A stretch of DNA of 64,000 bases from Solen grandis (GCA_021229015.1 CM037781.1:63335316-63399315); one strand, 5' to 3'; positions 20,745-31,842 are shown, counted from the first letter of the stretch. A program made the numbers and translations. The notes: a model not told the origin generated them from the letters alone.

Positions 20745-23700
20745 ATATTGAATGTAGCTGTAGCTGGGTATTTGCGAATTCCCAATTTCCAGCTACCTGG
20801 TTATTCGGCTATAGCTGGGTATTCAATCTACACTTTGTTTATACTTAAATTATTAAAATCATGAATTCCCAATTCCCAGCTAGCTGGTTATTCGGCTATA
20901 GCTGGGTACTCGTAAATAACCAATTCCCAGCTTGTTGGTTATTCGGCTGTAGCTCGGTATTCAACCAAAACATTGTTTTATACTTAAATTATAAAAAATT
21001 AGCTGGTTATTTGGCTGTAGTTGGGTATTCCCGAATTACCAATTCCCAGCTAGCTTGTTATTCGGCTGTAGCTGGGTATTCATCCTAAACTTTGTTTTAT
21101 ACTTAAGTTATAAAAATCATGAATTCCCAATACATGGTTATTCCCAGCTGAGGTTTTTATAAAAAGCATGAATTCCCAATTCCCAGCTAGCTGGTTATTC
21201 GGCAGTAGCTGGGTTTTCGCGAATAACCATTTCCCAGCTGGCTTGTTCTTCGGCTGTAGCTGGGTATTCAACCTACACTTTGTTTTATACTTAAATTATA
21301 AAAATCATGAATTCCCCATTCCCAGCTGGCTGGTTTTATACTTGAATTATAAAAATCATGAATTCCCAATTCCAAGCTGGCTGAGTATACGGTTGTAAAT
21401 GGCTATTCGCGAATAAACAATTCCCAGCCGGCTGGTTATTCGGCTGTAGATGGAAGTTCAACATACACTTTCTTTTATACTTAAATTATAAAAATCATGA
21501 ATTCCCAATTCACTGCTGAATTCGGCTAAGCGTATTCGCAATAAAATTCCACTGGCTGGTTATTCGTCTGTAGCTGAGTATTCAACCTAAACTTTGTTTT
21601 CTACTTAAATTATACAAATCAAGAAGTCCCAATTCCAAGCTGGCTGGTAATTCGGCTAAAGCTGGGTATTCGCGAATAAAAAAATTCCATACACTTTGTT
21701 TTATACTTGAATTATAAAAATCATGAATTCCAAATTCTAATCTGGCTGAGTATACGGCTGTAACTGGGTATTCGGGAATAACCAATTTCCAGCTGGTTGG
21801 TTATTTGGCTTTAGCTGAGTATTCAACCTACACTTTGTTTTCAACTTAAATTATTAAAATCATGAATTCCCAATTCCCAGCTAGCTGGTTATTTGGCTTT
21901 AGCTGAGTATTCAACCCACACTTTGTTTTCTACTTAAATTATAAAAATCATGAATTCCCAATTCCCAGCTAGCTGATTATTTGGCTATAGCTGGGATTTC
22001 GCGAAAAACCAACTCCCAGCTAGCTTTTATTTCGGCTGTAGCTGGGTATTCAACATACACTTTGTTTCCTACTTAAATTATAAAAATCATGAATTCCAAA
22101 TTCCCAGCTAGCTGGTTATTCGGCATGAAGGCCCAATTCCCAGCTAGCTGGTTGTTCGGCTGTAGCTGTGTATTCGGGAATAACCAATTCGCAGCTGCCT
22201 GGTTATTCGGCTGTAGCTGGGTTTTTAACGTACCATTTGTTTTATATTTAAATTATAAATACCATGAATTTTCAAAACCCAGCTGGCTGGATATTCCGCT
22301 GTGGCTGGGTATTCGCGAATAACCAATTCCCACCTGACTGGTTATTCGGTTGTAGCTGGGTTTTTAACCTACACTTTGATTTATACTTAAATTATAAAAA
22401 TCATGAATTCCCAATTCCCAGCATGCTGGTTATTCGGCTGTAGCTGGGTATTCAACCTATACTTTGTTTTATAATTAAATTATTAAAATTATGAATTCCC
22501 AATTCTCAGCTAGCTGTATATTCGGCTGTAGCTGGGTATGCGCGAATAACCAATTCCCATCTGGCTGGTTATTCGGCTGTAGCTGGGTATTCAACCTACA
22601 CTTTGTTTTATACTTAAATAATAAAAATCATAAATTCCCTATTCCCAGCTGGCTGGTTAATCGGCTGTAGCTGGGTATTCAACCTACACTTTTTTATACT
22701 TAATTTATAAAAATCATGAATTCCCACTTCCGAGCTTGCTGGTTATCCGGCTGGAGCTTGGTATTTGCGAATAACCATTTCCCAGCTGGCTGGTTATTCG
22801 GCTGTATCTGGGTATTCAAACTACACTTAAATTATAAAAATCATGAATTCCCAATTCCCAGCTATGTGGCTGGGTATTCGCGAATAACCAATTCCCAGCT
22901 TGCTTGTTATTCGGCTGTAGCTGGGTATTCTACATACACTTTGTTTTCTACTTAAATTACAAAAATCAAAATTCCAATTCCAGCTTGCTGTTTGGTGTAC
23001 TGGGTATTCAACCTACACTTTATTTTATACTTAAATTACAAAAATCATAAATTCCCAATTCCAAGCTTGCATATTGTTTGTCTGTAGCTGGGTATTCACG
23101 AATAACCAATTCCCAGCTTGATTATTGTTCGTCTGTAGCTGGGTATTCGCGAATAACCAATTCCCAGCTGGCTTGTTATTCGGCTGTAGCTGGGTATTCA
23201 ACCTACACATTGTTTTATACTTAAATATAATTATATTTCCATATTAATTATTCTGGCTTGAACCCCCAGCTCGCTGGTGATTCGGCTGTAGCTGGGTATT
23301 CTACCTACACTTTGTATATAGTTAAATTATAAAAATCATGAATTCCCAATTCCGAGCTTACTGGTTATTCAGCTGTAGCTTGGTATTCGAGAATAACCAA
23401 TTCCCAGCTCGCTGGTGATTCGGCTGTAGCTGGGTATTCTACCTACACTTTGTTTAATACTTAAATTATGAAAATCATGAATTCCCAATTCTCAGCTAGC
23501 TGTTTATTCGGCTGTAGCTGGGTATTCGCGAATAACCAATTCCCAGCTGTCTGGATATTCGGCTGTATCTGGGTATTCAACCTACACTTTCTTTTATACT
23601 TAAATTATAAAAATCATGAATTCCCAATTCCCAGCTAGCTGGTTATTCGGCTGTAGCTGGGTATTCGCGAATAACCAATTCCCAGCTGGCTGGTAATTCG

Positions 23701-23900
23701 GCTGTAGCTGGGTTTTCGCGAATAACCAATTCCCAGCTGTCTGTTTATTCGGCTGTATCTGGATTTTAAATACCCAATTCCCAGCTGGCTGGGAATATGG
23801 TTGTAGCTGGAAATTCGCGAATAACAAATTTCCAGCTGGCTGGGAATTCGGTTGTAGCTGGATATTGAATACCCAATACCCAATTCCCAGCTAACTTCAC
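20745..23900. repeat. Large satellite with one shared core and two alternative tails
   Basis: Dozens of units share a core of about 42 bp (CCAATTCCCAGCT-GGCTGG-TTATTCGGCTGTAGCTGGGTATT). The core is followed either by a short tail CGCGAATAA (51-bp unit) or by a long AT-rich tail CAACCTACACTTTG...ATAAAAATCATGAATT (about 88-bp unit). The two unit types are interspersed through the array; 51-bp units predominate towards the right end (23640-23880). Two 12-bp perfect palindromes recur: CCAGCTAGCTGG in many cores and TATTCGCGAATA at the short-tail junction. Because 51 is divisible by three, both strands carry accidental open frames through runs of short units. Confidence 0.95.
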
Positions 23901-24215
23901 ATACATTAAATGATTCTTGGTGAAACAAACTTTAATGACGGTATTTGTCGACGTTTATTGTGGATTAAAAGGAAGATCCCATAGAAAAAGAATGTGTCAT
24001 GGACGAGCAACCACCTTACCCTTTCAAGAACTAGACCGGGAATCGAGCCTCAGAGTCAGTGGTTAGATTTGAAGTGTTTCACTACCATACTATTCATGTG
24101 CCTATATATCATGGGACCCATAAATGCACTATTGCTAAGTTATATTATATCAATGAAAAATTCTAAGTAGAACAACGCATGGAAAAGTAGTTCTGTGAGT
24201 TTTAGGCTATATGAA

Positions 24216-24408
24216 GCAACGTTAAATGTCGCAACGACGTTAAATATCGCAATTGACGTTATATGTTGGAAGGCTGATGCTAAATGCCGCAATCAAGGCT
24301 AAATATCGCAAAACCTCCTGCCGTTAAATTTCGATCTTGTTTAAACTCCCGACGTATCCCGGAACAATGAGCCAGGGTTTACCGGGATGAACCGGGTTCC
24401 AGTCTTTA
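24216..24408 (+). repeat. Left terminal inverted repeat of the 4-kb unit
   Basis: It contains about five GTTAAAT(G/A)TCGCAA-like words and then the CTCCCGACG / GAGCCAGGG / CCGGGATGAACCGGGT block. It pairs with 27882-28165. Confidence 0.75.
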
Positions 24409-24474
24409 CTGTTACGATTTGAGATATAGAGATGTTTTTTTTTATATTATGGTACCCCCCCCCCCCCCGGCAAC

Positions 24475-25110
24475 CAAGTGGATGTATACAGGAATCAGAT
24501 TGTCCGTCCGTCTGTAGACAAAACGATCTGCCGGCTACTCCTCCGTAACTACCAGACATATTTCAAAAAAAGTTGCTGGGATTAATCATTACACATTGTA
24601 GATGTGCGTAATCTATAACAGATTTGGTTATCTCCTTTTTTTGGAAAAGTATGCCCCTTTGACCCTTTGATAGCCAGAATTGCCAGCCACACCTAACGAT
24701 AAAATATGATGGATTATCTCCCCTTTTTGGAAAATTATGCCCCTTTGACCGTTTTTGTAGCTCAGGTACATTGCCAGCTACTACCATAACGATATGCCGG
24801 CTTCTCCTCTGTAACTAATGTATGTTTTTCAATAAAACTTGCTGTGATTAATCGTTACACATTATAGATTAGCGAAATCTATAACATGTTGGCTTATTTC
24901 CCCCTTTTGGAAAATTATGCCCCATTGACCGTTTTGGAAGCTCATGTACATTGCCATCTACTGCTTCAGAACTACTGGATGTATTTCAAGAAAATTTGCT
25001 TGCATTCAACATTGAAGATATGCGTAATCTATAACAGGTTGGCTTATCTCCTCTTTTTCTAAATTATGCTCCTTTGAACAAGGTTGCATCTCATGTACAT
25101 GTACATACAT
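24475..25110. repeat. Degenerate tandem repeat with the ATTATGCCCCTTTGACC word
   Basis: Three to four diverged copies of a unit of roughly 180-270 bp. Each contains ATTAATC(A/G)TTACACATT, ATGTGCGTAATCTATAACA, TTATCTCC...GGAAAATTATGCCCC(T/A)TTGACC and a GCTCATGTACATTGCCA phrase. The wording is that of a very common bivalve dispersed repeat. Confidence 0.75.
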
Positions 25111-25204
25111 GTTATTAAAGTGTGCTCCTTCTTCATTAGTTGATGGATATCAACAAACCTCTCTTAGATTAAACGTTACACAAGTGTAATCTATATACGT
25201 TTAT

Positions 25205-25280
25205 CATGAGCAGGAATTGAACCTGCAACCTTTTCCTGGGTGGGTGCTAGGTATAAGTCAGCCACTAGGCGACAGTTCTG
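25205..25280 (-). repeat. tRNA-like module, minus strand, with an intact T arm
   Basis: On the minus strand GCAGG-TTCAATT-CCTGC forms a perfect 5-bp T stem with a 7-base loop, preceded by CGCCTAGTGGCTGAC as a weak A-box. The acceptor stem does not pair, so it is probably a tRNA-derived relic. Confidence 0.45.
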
Positions 25281-25302
25281 GTTTTATTATTATTATTTAA
25301 GA

Positions 25303-25366
25303 TATGGAGTATATTTCACTGTAAAGTGATTTAATTTAGATATTTCATGAATGATATTATATCACT
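25303..25366 (+). repeat. Inner inverted repeat, left arm
   Basis: AGATATGGAGTATAT...AAAGTGATTTAA...TATTTCA...TCACTTT appears in inverted, diverged form at about 27203-27275, inside the 4-kb unit. Confidence 0.55.
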
Positions 25367-25625
25367 TTGAGTTAAGATTTATTCCACATCTACTATAAAA
25401 TAATACATTTTCTTTTTATTTCATTCACAACAACAATATCGGTGGTGCTGAATAAATGAATAAAAAGTTTTGCACATTTAATAACATATGTTTTGGTTTA
25501 GATTTTTTCTCATGAAAATGAATACCAACAAGGTCATGCTACGTTCATAAACAAAAAACTATGCCGGTTTAAAGTTTTCTTTTCTACATTTTTGCTGTTA
25601 ACTGGGAATGGAGTAGATAAAAATG

Positions 25626-25735
25626 CCTTCAGCTGGCTCGCGGTAGGTCGGTGGTTCTACCCGCATGCCTTGCCTCCGTGCATTCAGGGTCTTCCTCCAC
25701 CTCTGACTAAGCGACGGTAAACTCAAATAGTCAAG
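25626..25735 (+). mobile_element. SINE family 1, 3' portion only
   Basis: CTTCAGCTGGCTCGCGGTAG, GTCGGTGGTTCTACCCGCAT and CTTCCTCCACCTCTGACTAA match the body of the family-1 SINEs. The tRNA head is missing. Confidence 0.75.
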
Positions 25736-26654
25736 TCAAGTAAAGTACGATGAAAATAGCCATTTTGACAAAATAATCGACACCAAGTTAAATATCTTAT
25801 TACAAGCAAATAGATTAATCGAATCTAATGTGATTTCACTTGAAATTGGGGGAAATACAGCAGATCGGTGAAAAGTGGCACTTTGAAATATATCACTTGC
25901 ACGTGCGTTGATGATATGAAATATATCTCACTGATATGATTTATTATTTCACTGGTTTGCATTAAACGATGGCGTATGTGATCCGGAATGAACCGATGTC
26001 AACCAGAGTACAACCGTATAACGGCACTGTGGGCCATCAAAATGTTTTAAATATCCGGGAAGGCATCGGCAGATCATGTTGTTTAATGAAATTCAAAGGG
26101 TTCACAGCGAGATCATTGACAATGTAAAATATCACATAGCTTTTCCCGCTAGTATTTCTTAAAACGTCTACCTGAGTTAATGCGATAACGCGAACCCGTG
26201 CAACTCTAAATGGTTTGGGAAAAACACCGGCGTCTTACCTTGTTATTTCATGATTAGATACTGAAATAAAGAAAGGGGAAAGTTGTAACTCTAACTCTGT
26301 ATATTACCGGGTATTTTTGTGCTGTTGTAATATCAAGGAAATTTTTCATTCGATATGCGATCACAGAAATAACATTGTAAGTTTAAATTGTGTTTTAGCA
26401 ACGTGTGTTTATCAATTTGACGTTACTGTTGTGATTGTCAACGTATTCTTTTCAACTTAATTTATACAATTTTATTTTAGGTCAACTGTAAAGCGGATTA
26501 TTTCAACTTATACTTTTCACTCTCGACGCCTACTTTCTGGTGAACTGCATCGCCTCGAGGGTCTATTTTTGAGAAAAGAACCTGCTAGGTTGTTAGTATT
26601 AACAACAAGTAGCCACTGGAGCAGTTTTGTACATTTGTGTATGTGTTTGGAAGG

Positions 26655-26727
26655 GGGGTGGGTGGTCGAACCCACGACCTCTCGCTTCTCGGAGGGAACG
26701 CTCTACCACTTGACCTACCGAGGCGAT
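26655..26727 (-). repeat. tRNA-like module, minus strand
   Basis: On the minus strand: GGTCAAGTGGTAGAGCG (A-box region), then GAGGTCGTGGGTTCGACCAC (B-box). The acceptor ends do not pair. The head type is the same as that of the SINEs here. Confidence 0.55.
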
Positions 26728-27102
26728 AGATATTTTTAAGTTTTTGGTAGACGTTAAAGTTTAAGTATCTATTTTACAAGCATTTTGAGTTTGGGCGAAT
26801 TTTACTTTTTAAATCACATATAAATCTATATCGATAAGACAAGCATTTAGCATTTTAAAAACATGCTAGACCGCACGAACAAATTGTATCATGTTTGGTG
26901 TCACGAACATGAAATTCTAAGTGCCGTAATGCCATACTATTATGTGATAGAATTTCGTTTTCGTGCAACCTTAATTTATTGTATTAATTATCCTTTATTG
27001 TACTGTCCATACAACATGAACTAAATACTCTGAAATATACGCCAAATACCGCCAACTCGCATGTCCGACCATATTAAATAATTTCAGGGGTAGGATCCCC
27101 GG

Positions 27103-27141
27103 ACCCCCCCCCCCCCCAACACACACACACACACACACACG
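27103..27141. repeat. C-run plus (CA)n microsatellite
   Basis: A C-run of about 15 followed by (AC)n. It coincides with an assembly-prone simple repeat. Confidence 0.85.
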
Positions 27142-27202
27142 TAAAACGCATAAAACAAACCGTCATAATTATATGGATTATTAAATTCCGCTTATAAAGG
27201 AA

Positions 27203-27275
27203 TGAAAGTGACATAATTTCAATCGTGAAATACTTAAATCACTTTTCGTTAAGATATACTCCATATCTACTCAAA
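27203..27275 (-). repeat. Inner inverted repeat, right arm
   Basis: The reverse complement resembles 25303-25366, with AGATATGGAGTATAT and AAAAGTGATTTAA in the same order. Confidence 0.55.
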
Positions 27276-27881
27276 AAACAAAACAAACAAAAAACATTTA
27301 TCCTAAATATTTCAAGCCAGAACAGTTAAAGCCCCCGTGCGTTTTAGCTTGGAATTTGCGAGGGAAAAATCTAAATTTTCAAACTTTCGAAATGTCAAAG
27401 TCTCTAATGATGCTTAATTAGCTTCTTAATGTTTAAACCCACATAATAAATTATTTGATGAAAGAATACGGGAAATCCCCTGATACCCTTAGTTGTTTAG
27501 ACAGGGCAATATAGTGAGTAAAAAAAGGCGGAGCGTGTTCTGAAATATCGGCGTACTTGGGGTGTTTCCGAAGTTCGTGAACTATTGCTTTAGCCTGAAA
27601 AAAAAAAGATATACCGTTGTAGTAGGGATATGACGAAAATCCAAGGACGTCTGGAAAAAAAACAACAAAAAAAAACAACAAAAAAACTTTGTCTTAATTT
27701 CATGCTGACGTTGTTTTGAGCTAAAAATAGAACGAGAAAACCACAACTTGTATTTTTCTAATAGAACCTTTCCCGTAAATATGGCATTTCTCAAGTTTTT
27801 TCGGGGATGGAAATCACACAGAGGCATGTACGGTGTATGTGCATTTGGGTTTACCTCTAACTGTTAGAAGATATTTGGACT

Positions 27882-28165
27882 TTAAGACTGGTACCCGGTC
27901 CATCCCGGAAAAGCCTGGCTCACTGCTCTGAGATATATCGGGAGCTTAAACTAGTTCGGTATTACCACAAAAAAGTGCTTTTAAAGGAATGCGACATTTA
28001 ACGTTGATGTTGCGACATATAGCGGCAGTACAATATTTTGCGACATTTGGCGTTACAGACGCAACATTTAACGTCAAGAGGTTTTGCGACATTTAGCGTT
28101 GATTGCGACATTTAGCGTCAGCTTTGTGGCATAATTATAACGTCAACTGCGACTTTTAACGCCTT
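27882..28165 (-). repeat. Right terminal inverted repeat of the 4-kb unit
   Basis: About seven TTGCGACATTTAACG-like words in a row, preceded by the inverted CCATCCCGG...GCCTGGCTCA...CGGGAGCTTAAAC block. It ends about 40 bp before the splice acceptor of the TNFR exon. Confidence 0.75.
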
Positions 28166-28206
28166 TGACAAAAAGTAAAGAAAATATATATTGACTTCTC
28201 AAACAG

Positions 28207-28489
28207 TTAAATGGCGGTAAGACACCGGATCCAGCCGGGTGTCCCTCTGACCAGTTTCTAGCCAAGCTACAAGATGGTACCTGGGATTGTCTGTTTTGTA
28301 CGCTCTCGTGTCCGCCAGGTACTGAAGAAGAGACACAATGTACAAGGGAGAGAAACCTGCAATGTCGGGAATGTCCAGATGGTACATTTAATGACGGAAC
28401 AAATGTAACGTGTAGAAACTGTTCCGTTTGTCTACATAGCCAAGTGGTCACAAACTGTACATCGAGGAATGACACGGTTTGTAAAAATG
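28207..28489 (+). CDS. Exon with two TNFR-type cysteine-rich domains
   Basis: The frame is open from the acceptor (TTCTCAAACAG) to the donor (G|GTAGGT) and codes for 94 residues with about 14 Cys. The first module has C-P-S-D-Q-F-L, D-C-L-F-C and C-P-P-G-T and closes with R-N-L-Q-C. The second has C-R-E-C-P-D-G-T-F-N-D, C-R-N-C-S-V-C and C-T-S-R-N-D-T-V-C. The C-x2-C-x2-C spacing and the C-T-x3-D-T-V-C close are hallmarks of TNF-receptor cysteine-rich domains, which bind trimeric TNF-family ligands outside the cell. Three possible N-glycosylation sites (N-V-T, N-C-S, N-C-T) are present. It starts in phase 0 and ends in phase 1; the next exon fits. Ephrin-receptor-like GCC2/GCC3 repeats are the main alternative, but the second module favours TNFR. 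Confidence 0.85.
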
Positions 28490-29215
28490 GTAGGTTTTTA
28501 ATATTTTGTAAGAAGTATATGTTGTTTTTTTTATCCCATATAAGGTAAAACTCAGGTTCACATAGCTGAATAGTTAGGACGCCCGCCTAATAATTGGAGC
28601 ATGAATTTGATCCCAGACTGCGACACACCGGTAAAAGTCAAATATGGCGATTGTTTGGTGCTCAGCATGAAAATCTATTTCCAGAACGGTTGGTCCGGTA
28701 TCAGATTAATATGAAAGGGTGTAGTACAAAGCTATATATACAAAAAAATGTGTATATACAGTGTGATATCGCAATAAGGGCAGCAATATCAGCTTCGTAA
28801 AGATAAAAATAACTGATGTACTGTCGTAGGGATTGAAACCCGCATATACGAGTTAGCATAATACTTAAGGAGATATTTGTTTGTTTTGAGTGCATATAAA
28901 ATATGTTTTTCATCTAGTGATACTTTTTCAGTATTTCCATGTGTGCGTTGCTGCATCACTTAGAGATGAGATATATTCCATATAAACCCATAACAAATAT
29001 CTTCTAAATGATTATGTTTTTTTATGCTTATTGCTGATGGAATATGAAACAAATTTGTGTAGACTTATATCACATACACTGTTGTAATATATATATATAT
29101 ATATCAACAATTCCAAAGAACACGGTACTCAGTTTCGTTCTTCATTTTTCACAAACATTCTTTGTAATTATGTTTTGACTTGAAAATTCAAAATATTAGT
29201 CACTTTATTTTGTAG
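28490..29215. other. Intron between the TNFR and transmembrane exons
   Basis: A GTAGGT...TTTTGTAG intron of 726 bp. It carries a degraded tRNA-headed SINE resembling family 2 at about 28556-28700 and a short (TA)n near 29088-29105. Confidence 0.7.
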
Positions 29216-29638
29216 ACGATCGGCCTGCCGATAAACAAAATTCAGCTATCCATATTGTAGTTATATGCGTTGTGCTGGTACTGATGGTACTATGTGTAAC
29301 TATAAGTGTTGCAATATACTGCCGAAGACGGAGAACAAGTAAACACAAGGAGAAAGAGTTAAAACACAGAGAAACGGATATTCCGCTAATGACAGTTGAT
29401 GGAAACAAAGAAGAACAATCCGATAGCATCACTCCCAACATTACCACGACGGATGTAGGGGACGATACAGTGGTAATAAATTTAAACGGGGAGCCGGAAT
29501 GTAAAACTGTGGAAACACACCAACAGAATAAACTCGAAATTAAGGATTCTCACTTTACCATTCAACAAGAGAATGTAAATGCTGACATTAACATTGTCAG
29601 AAAGGAGACTCCAAAGGGTTCAGTTACAACAACTAAAG
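29216..29638 (+). CDS. Transmembrane and cytoplasmic-tail exon of the TNFR-like receptor
   Basis: It begins with the two bases that complete the split codon of the TNFR exon. After a short hydrophilic stalk comes one hydrophobic span of about 25 residues (I-H-I-V-V-I-C-V-V-L-V-L-M-V-L-C-V), then C-R-R-R-R-T-S-K as a stop-transfer signal. This predicts a type I receptor. The roughly 105-residue tail is charged and Ser/Thr-rich, with no death domain and no clear TRAF-binding motif. The exon can end at a GTTAGT donor in phase 1. If unspliced, a TAG follows two codons later (29641-29643) and ends the protein. No polyadenylation signal is seen close behind, which favours splicing. Confidence 0.75.
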
Positions 29639-29742
29639 GTTAGTTTCTTAATTTATTGCAATTTGACAATATCATTTCCACCTTTTCTCCTATCTTTCCT
29701 TATTCGTATTTATGGGTCAAAGTTCGTTTCTCTTCTATGACC

Positions 29743-29985
29743 GGGGCCGCCGTGGTCGAGCGGTTACAGTCGTGGACTATAAATCTCTCAGCACCTCACC
29801 GCTGAGGGTTCGAATCCCGGTAGGGACTTCGGATATTTCATGTGAGGAAGCCTTCCAGCTGGCTTGCGGTAGGTCGGTGGTTCTACCCGGGCACCTCTGT
29901 GTACTCGGGTCTTCCTCCACCTGTAATTAGCTGGACGTCGCTGTATGATTGAAATACTATCGCAGCGACGGTAAACGCCTATACA
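29743..29985 (+). mobile_element. tRNA-derived SINE, bivalve family 1, best-preserved copy
   Basis: The A-box region is CGTGGTCGAGCGGTTACAG and the B-box GGTTCGAATCCC is perfect. The body reads GTGAGGAAGCCTTCCAGCTG, GCTTGCGGTAGGTCGGTGG, TTCTACCCGGG, GGGTCTTCCTCCACCTG, AATTAGCTGGACGTCGC, and the tail is GCGACGGTAAACGCC. Use it as the reference for the other family-1 copies. Confidence 0.9.
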
Positions 29986-30174
29986 ACAACATCTTCTTTG
30001 ACCGTAAACAGGAAGTAGTGGGTTCGATCCCTCAACTTTCTTCTCTCTCTATATTTCTCTCTCCTATGACTTATTCTCATTTTTCTTTCGTGCTTTAGCC
30101 CCAATATACATCTTTTTTGCATCATTATGTTTCTTTCTCCCATCCTAATTCTAGCTGCAAGACGCGATCCAAAA

Positions 30175-30262
30175 TACGGAACGAAACTCGCCTCCTACGG
30201 GATTCGAACCCACAACCCCTGGATCAGTGGTCCGAGTTTTACCACTATTCGACGCTTTCTCC
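30175..30262 (-). repeat. tRNA-like module, minus strand
   Basis: On the minus strand a perfect B-box (GGGTTCGAATCCC) follows GTCGAATAGTGGTAAAACTC. The acceptor ends do not pair and the A-box is imperfect, so it is taken as a SINE head. Confidence 0.5.
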
Positions 30263-31695
30263 CACCCTTTTTTGACAAAGTTCATTGGTATAGTTAGTAT
30301 AAAAAACAAACAGTAGACAATGACACAAATTCCGTAGCATTATCTGTGGTTTTCTCGCATTACAACAAATTTATTTTCATCCATCTCACTTGTTGATGTG
30401 TCTAAGTACGTACTGATAAACGTGTGGTGAAACTTACATTGAAGCTTGGTCTATTATGCCCCTCTCCCCCGTCCATTAGCAGTCGATACACATTTTATTA
30501 ATTTTGAGAAGGGTGGAGCACGTACAAAAATATGAATATTGTGTCCCGGCTTCATTGCAATAGATTAAAGTAACATTAAATCTGATAGAATCTATTAAAA
30601 CATTTTTTCCAGACGTGAGCGTAGCGATAAATATCTTAGAAATGTTTTAATAGACTCTATCCTATACATAGTATTTTTCGGAAAGTGTCAGCAAAGGGTG
30701 GCAACCAGTAACTATTAAAATGATTCAAACTTAAAAAACGCATATTATTTTATGATGTTACTATATATCAAAATTATAGTTAACATCAGGTAATACGACT
30801 GACGCATTATTATTTATTATATGATATTTTTTTCCTTTTACCTGTTCACCAAATTTGCAATAGTGAGGCAAACGGAAACGACAGCAAAACATAAATAACA
30901 CAATTAAAATAACTAGTTATTTGCAACTGAACATATTTGAATTTTTCAGCTGTAGTTTCCATCGTGATCATTCAACTGATTTTGGCTTTTAATATGAGAA
31001 AGATAAGGCGTCTGTTCTCTCTCACTATAAATGTGAGGTTATGAGAATAGATGCCATTCCTTTTCTATGTTCATTGTTTAGGGAAACGTATGTGACTCGA
31101 TGGCCTGATTCACTCCTCATTTTCTGCTCACTCAAATTGTCAGGTATACTTGCAACGTTTATCAATACCCGTCTACATGTCACCCAATGCGACTTTCCGT
31201 TTCTGTAAGAAAAATGGGTAGTGTCTCCATCAGGGGCAATAGCGTTACCAACGGTATTAAACCAATTTTTAGAATTATTAAAAATCCTGCATTTAGAATT
31301 GATCACAATCAATCTTTGTTCATGTGTTTACTTTGCATGCTGATCTTACGAATTGGATTTTACTATATGTTTTAAATAACCGTATATACAAATTGGCAGA
31401 TATCTTTAAAATGAAATTGACATCCAAACCTACCCTCATAAGTTAGATCTATTAAAGAGAAATAAGTCCATCCATTCAAAACATGGAATCGTTCTTCTAC
31501 TTTCTAACCTATTTAAGACCGAATTACATGCCTATTATGAAATTTCAAAGAATGGCCATTTATAACAATTTTCTAAAAGAAAAAGAAACTTATCAATTGT
31601 CACATAAAAAGGCATCCAAAATGGGAATTTATTTTTTTACTTTCTTAAAAGTGGATAGAATTTACTTTTTTTTTGTGCAGGTCTTTCATTAAAAC
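30263..31695. other. Intergenic or intronic stretch with one unexplained minus-strand frame
   Basis: No repeat family is recognised. The only coding candidate is the minus-strand frame at 31025-31312, listed separately. If the receptor exons join to 37759, this is intron. Confidence 0.35.
31025..31312 (-). CDS. Unrecognised 95-codon open frame
   Basis: The composition is protein-like rather than AT-biased: Gly-, Arg- and Ser-containing, with S-H-W-V-T-C-R-R, E-Q-K-M-R-S-E-S-G-H-R-V and N-N-E-H-R-K-G-M-A-S-I-L. I recognise no family. It may be a single exon, a fragment of a transposon ORF, or chance. Confidence 0.25.
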   Translation of the reverse strand: MIVINSKCRIFNNSKNWFNTVGNAIAPDGDTTHFSYRNGKSHWVTCRRVLINVASIPDNLSEQKMRSESGHRVTYVSLNNEHRKGMASILITSHL

Positions 31696-31705
31696 TCACC
31701 ATAAT
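31696..31705 (+). repeat. Left target-site duplication of the second LINE
   Basis: TCACCATAAT here is repeated exactly at 37221-37230, directly after the poly(A) tail. Confidence 0.85.
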
Positions 31706-31842
31706 GTTTGACGTAAGCGGCATTGTCAAGACATTGTTTTCTTGCGGTCCTAAAAAATATTGGAATAACCAACCATACTCATCTATATTGGACACTGAAA
31801 GATATTCAAAGTAAGTGTAAATAAGTGTAAATTTACGAAAAG

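Larger units (their letters stand above)
24216..28165. mobile_element. Candidate 4-kb DNA transposon with long terminal inverted repeats
   Basis: The left arm (24216-24408) and right arm (27882-28165) are diverged inverted copies. Both carry a series of (A)CGTTAAATGTCGCAA-like words, then an AAACCTC(C/T)TG block, then TTTAA(A/G)CTCCCGA and a TGAGCCAGG...CCGGGATG(A/G)ACCGGGT block. The right arm has about 90 bp of extra sub-repeats. The interior (24409-27881) has a degenerate tandem repeat, two tRNA-like modules, a SINE fragment and a second inverted-repeat pair, but no transposase was recognised. The right end lies only about 40 bp before the TNFR exon. Confidence 0.6.

Noticed and set aside
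20745..23900. CRISPR-like array of repeats and spacers
   Set aside because: The 'spacers' are themselves repeats of two types, there are no unique sequences between cores, and the setting is an animal genome.
20861..23928. Repeated open frames on both strands that could be read as repeat proteins of 17-residue units
   Set aside because: They arise because the 51-bp satellite unit is a multiple of three. The frames are broken by stops in every 88-bp unit and occur on both strands.
24341..24787. Minus-strand frames of 72 and 74 codons
   Set aside because: They lie in a terminal inverted repeat and a degenerate tandem repeat; no motif and no splice context.
28143..28475. Minus-strand open frame of 110 codons opposite the TNFR exon
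   Set aside because: The plus strand has the Cys pattern, splice sites and phase; the minus frame is its shadow.
29272..29643. Stand-alone 123-residue membrane protein starting at an internal Met
   Set aside because: The Met lies inside the predicted membrane span and the exon continues upstream to a splice acceptor in phase with the TNFR exon.
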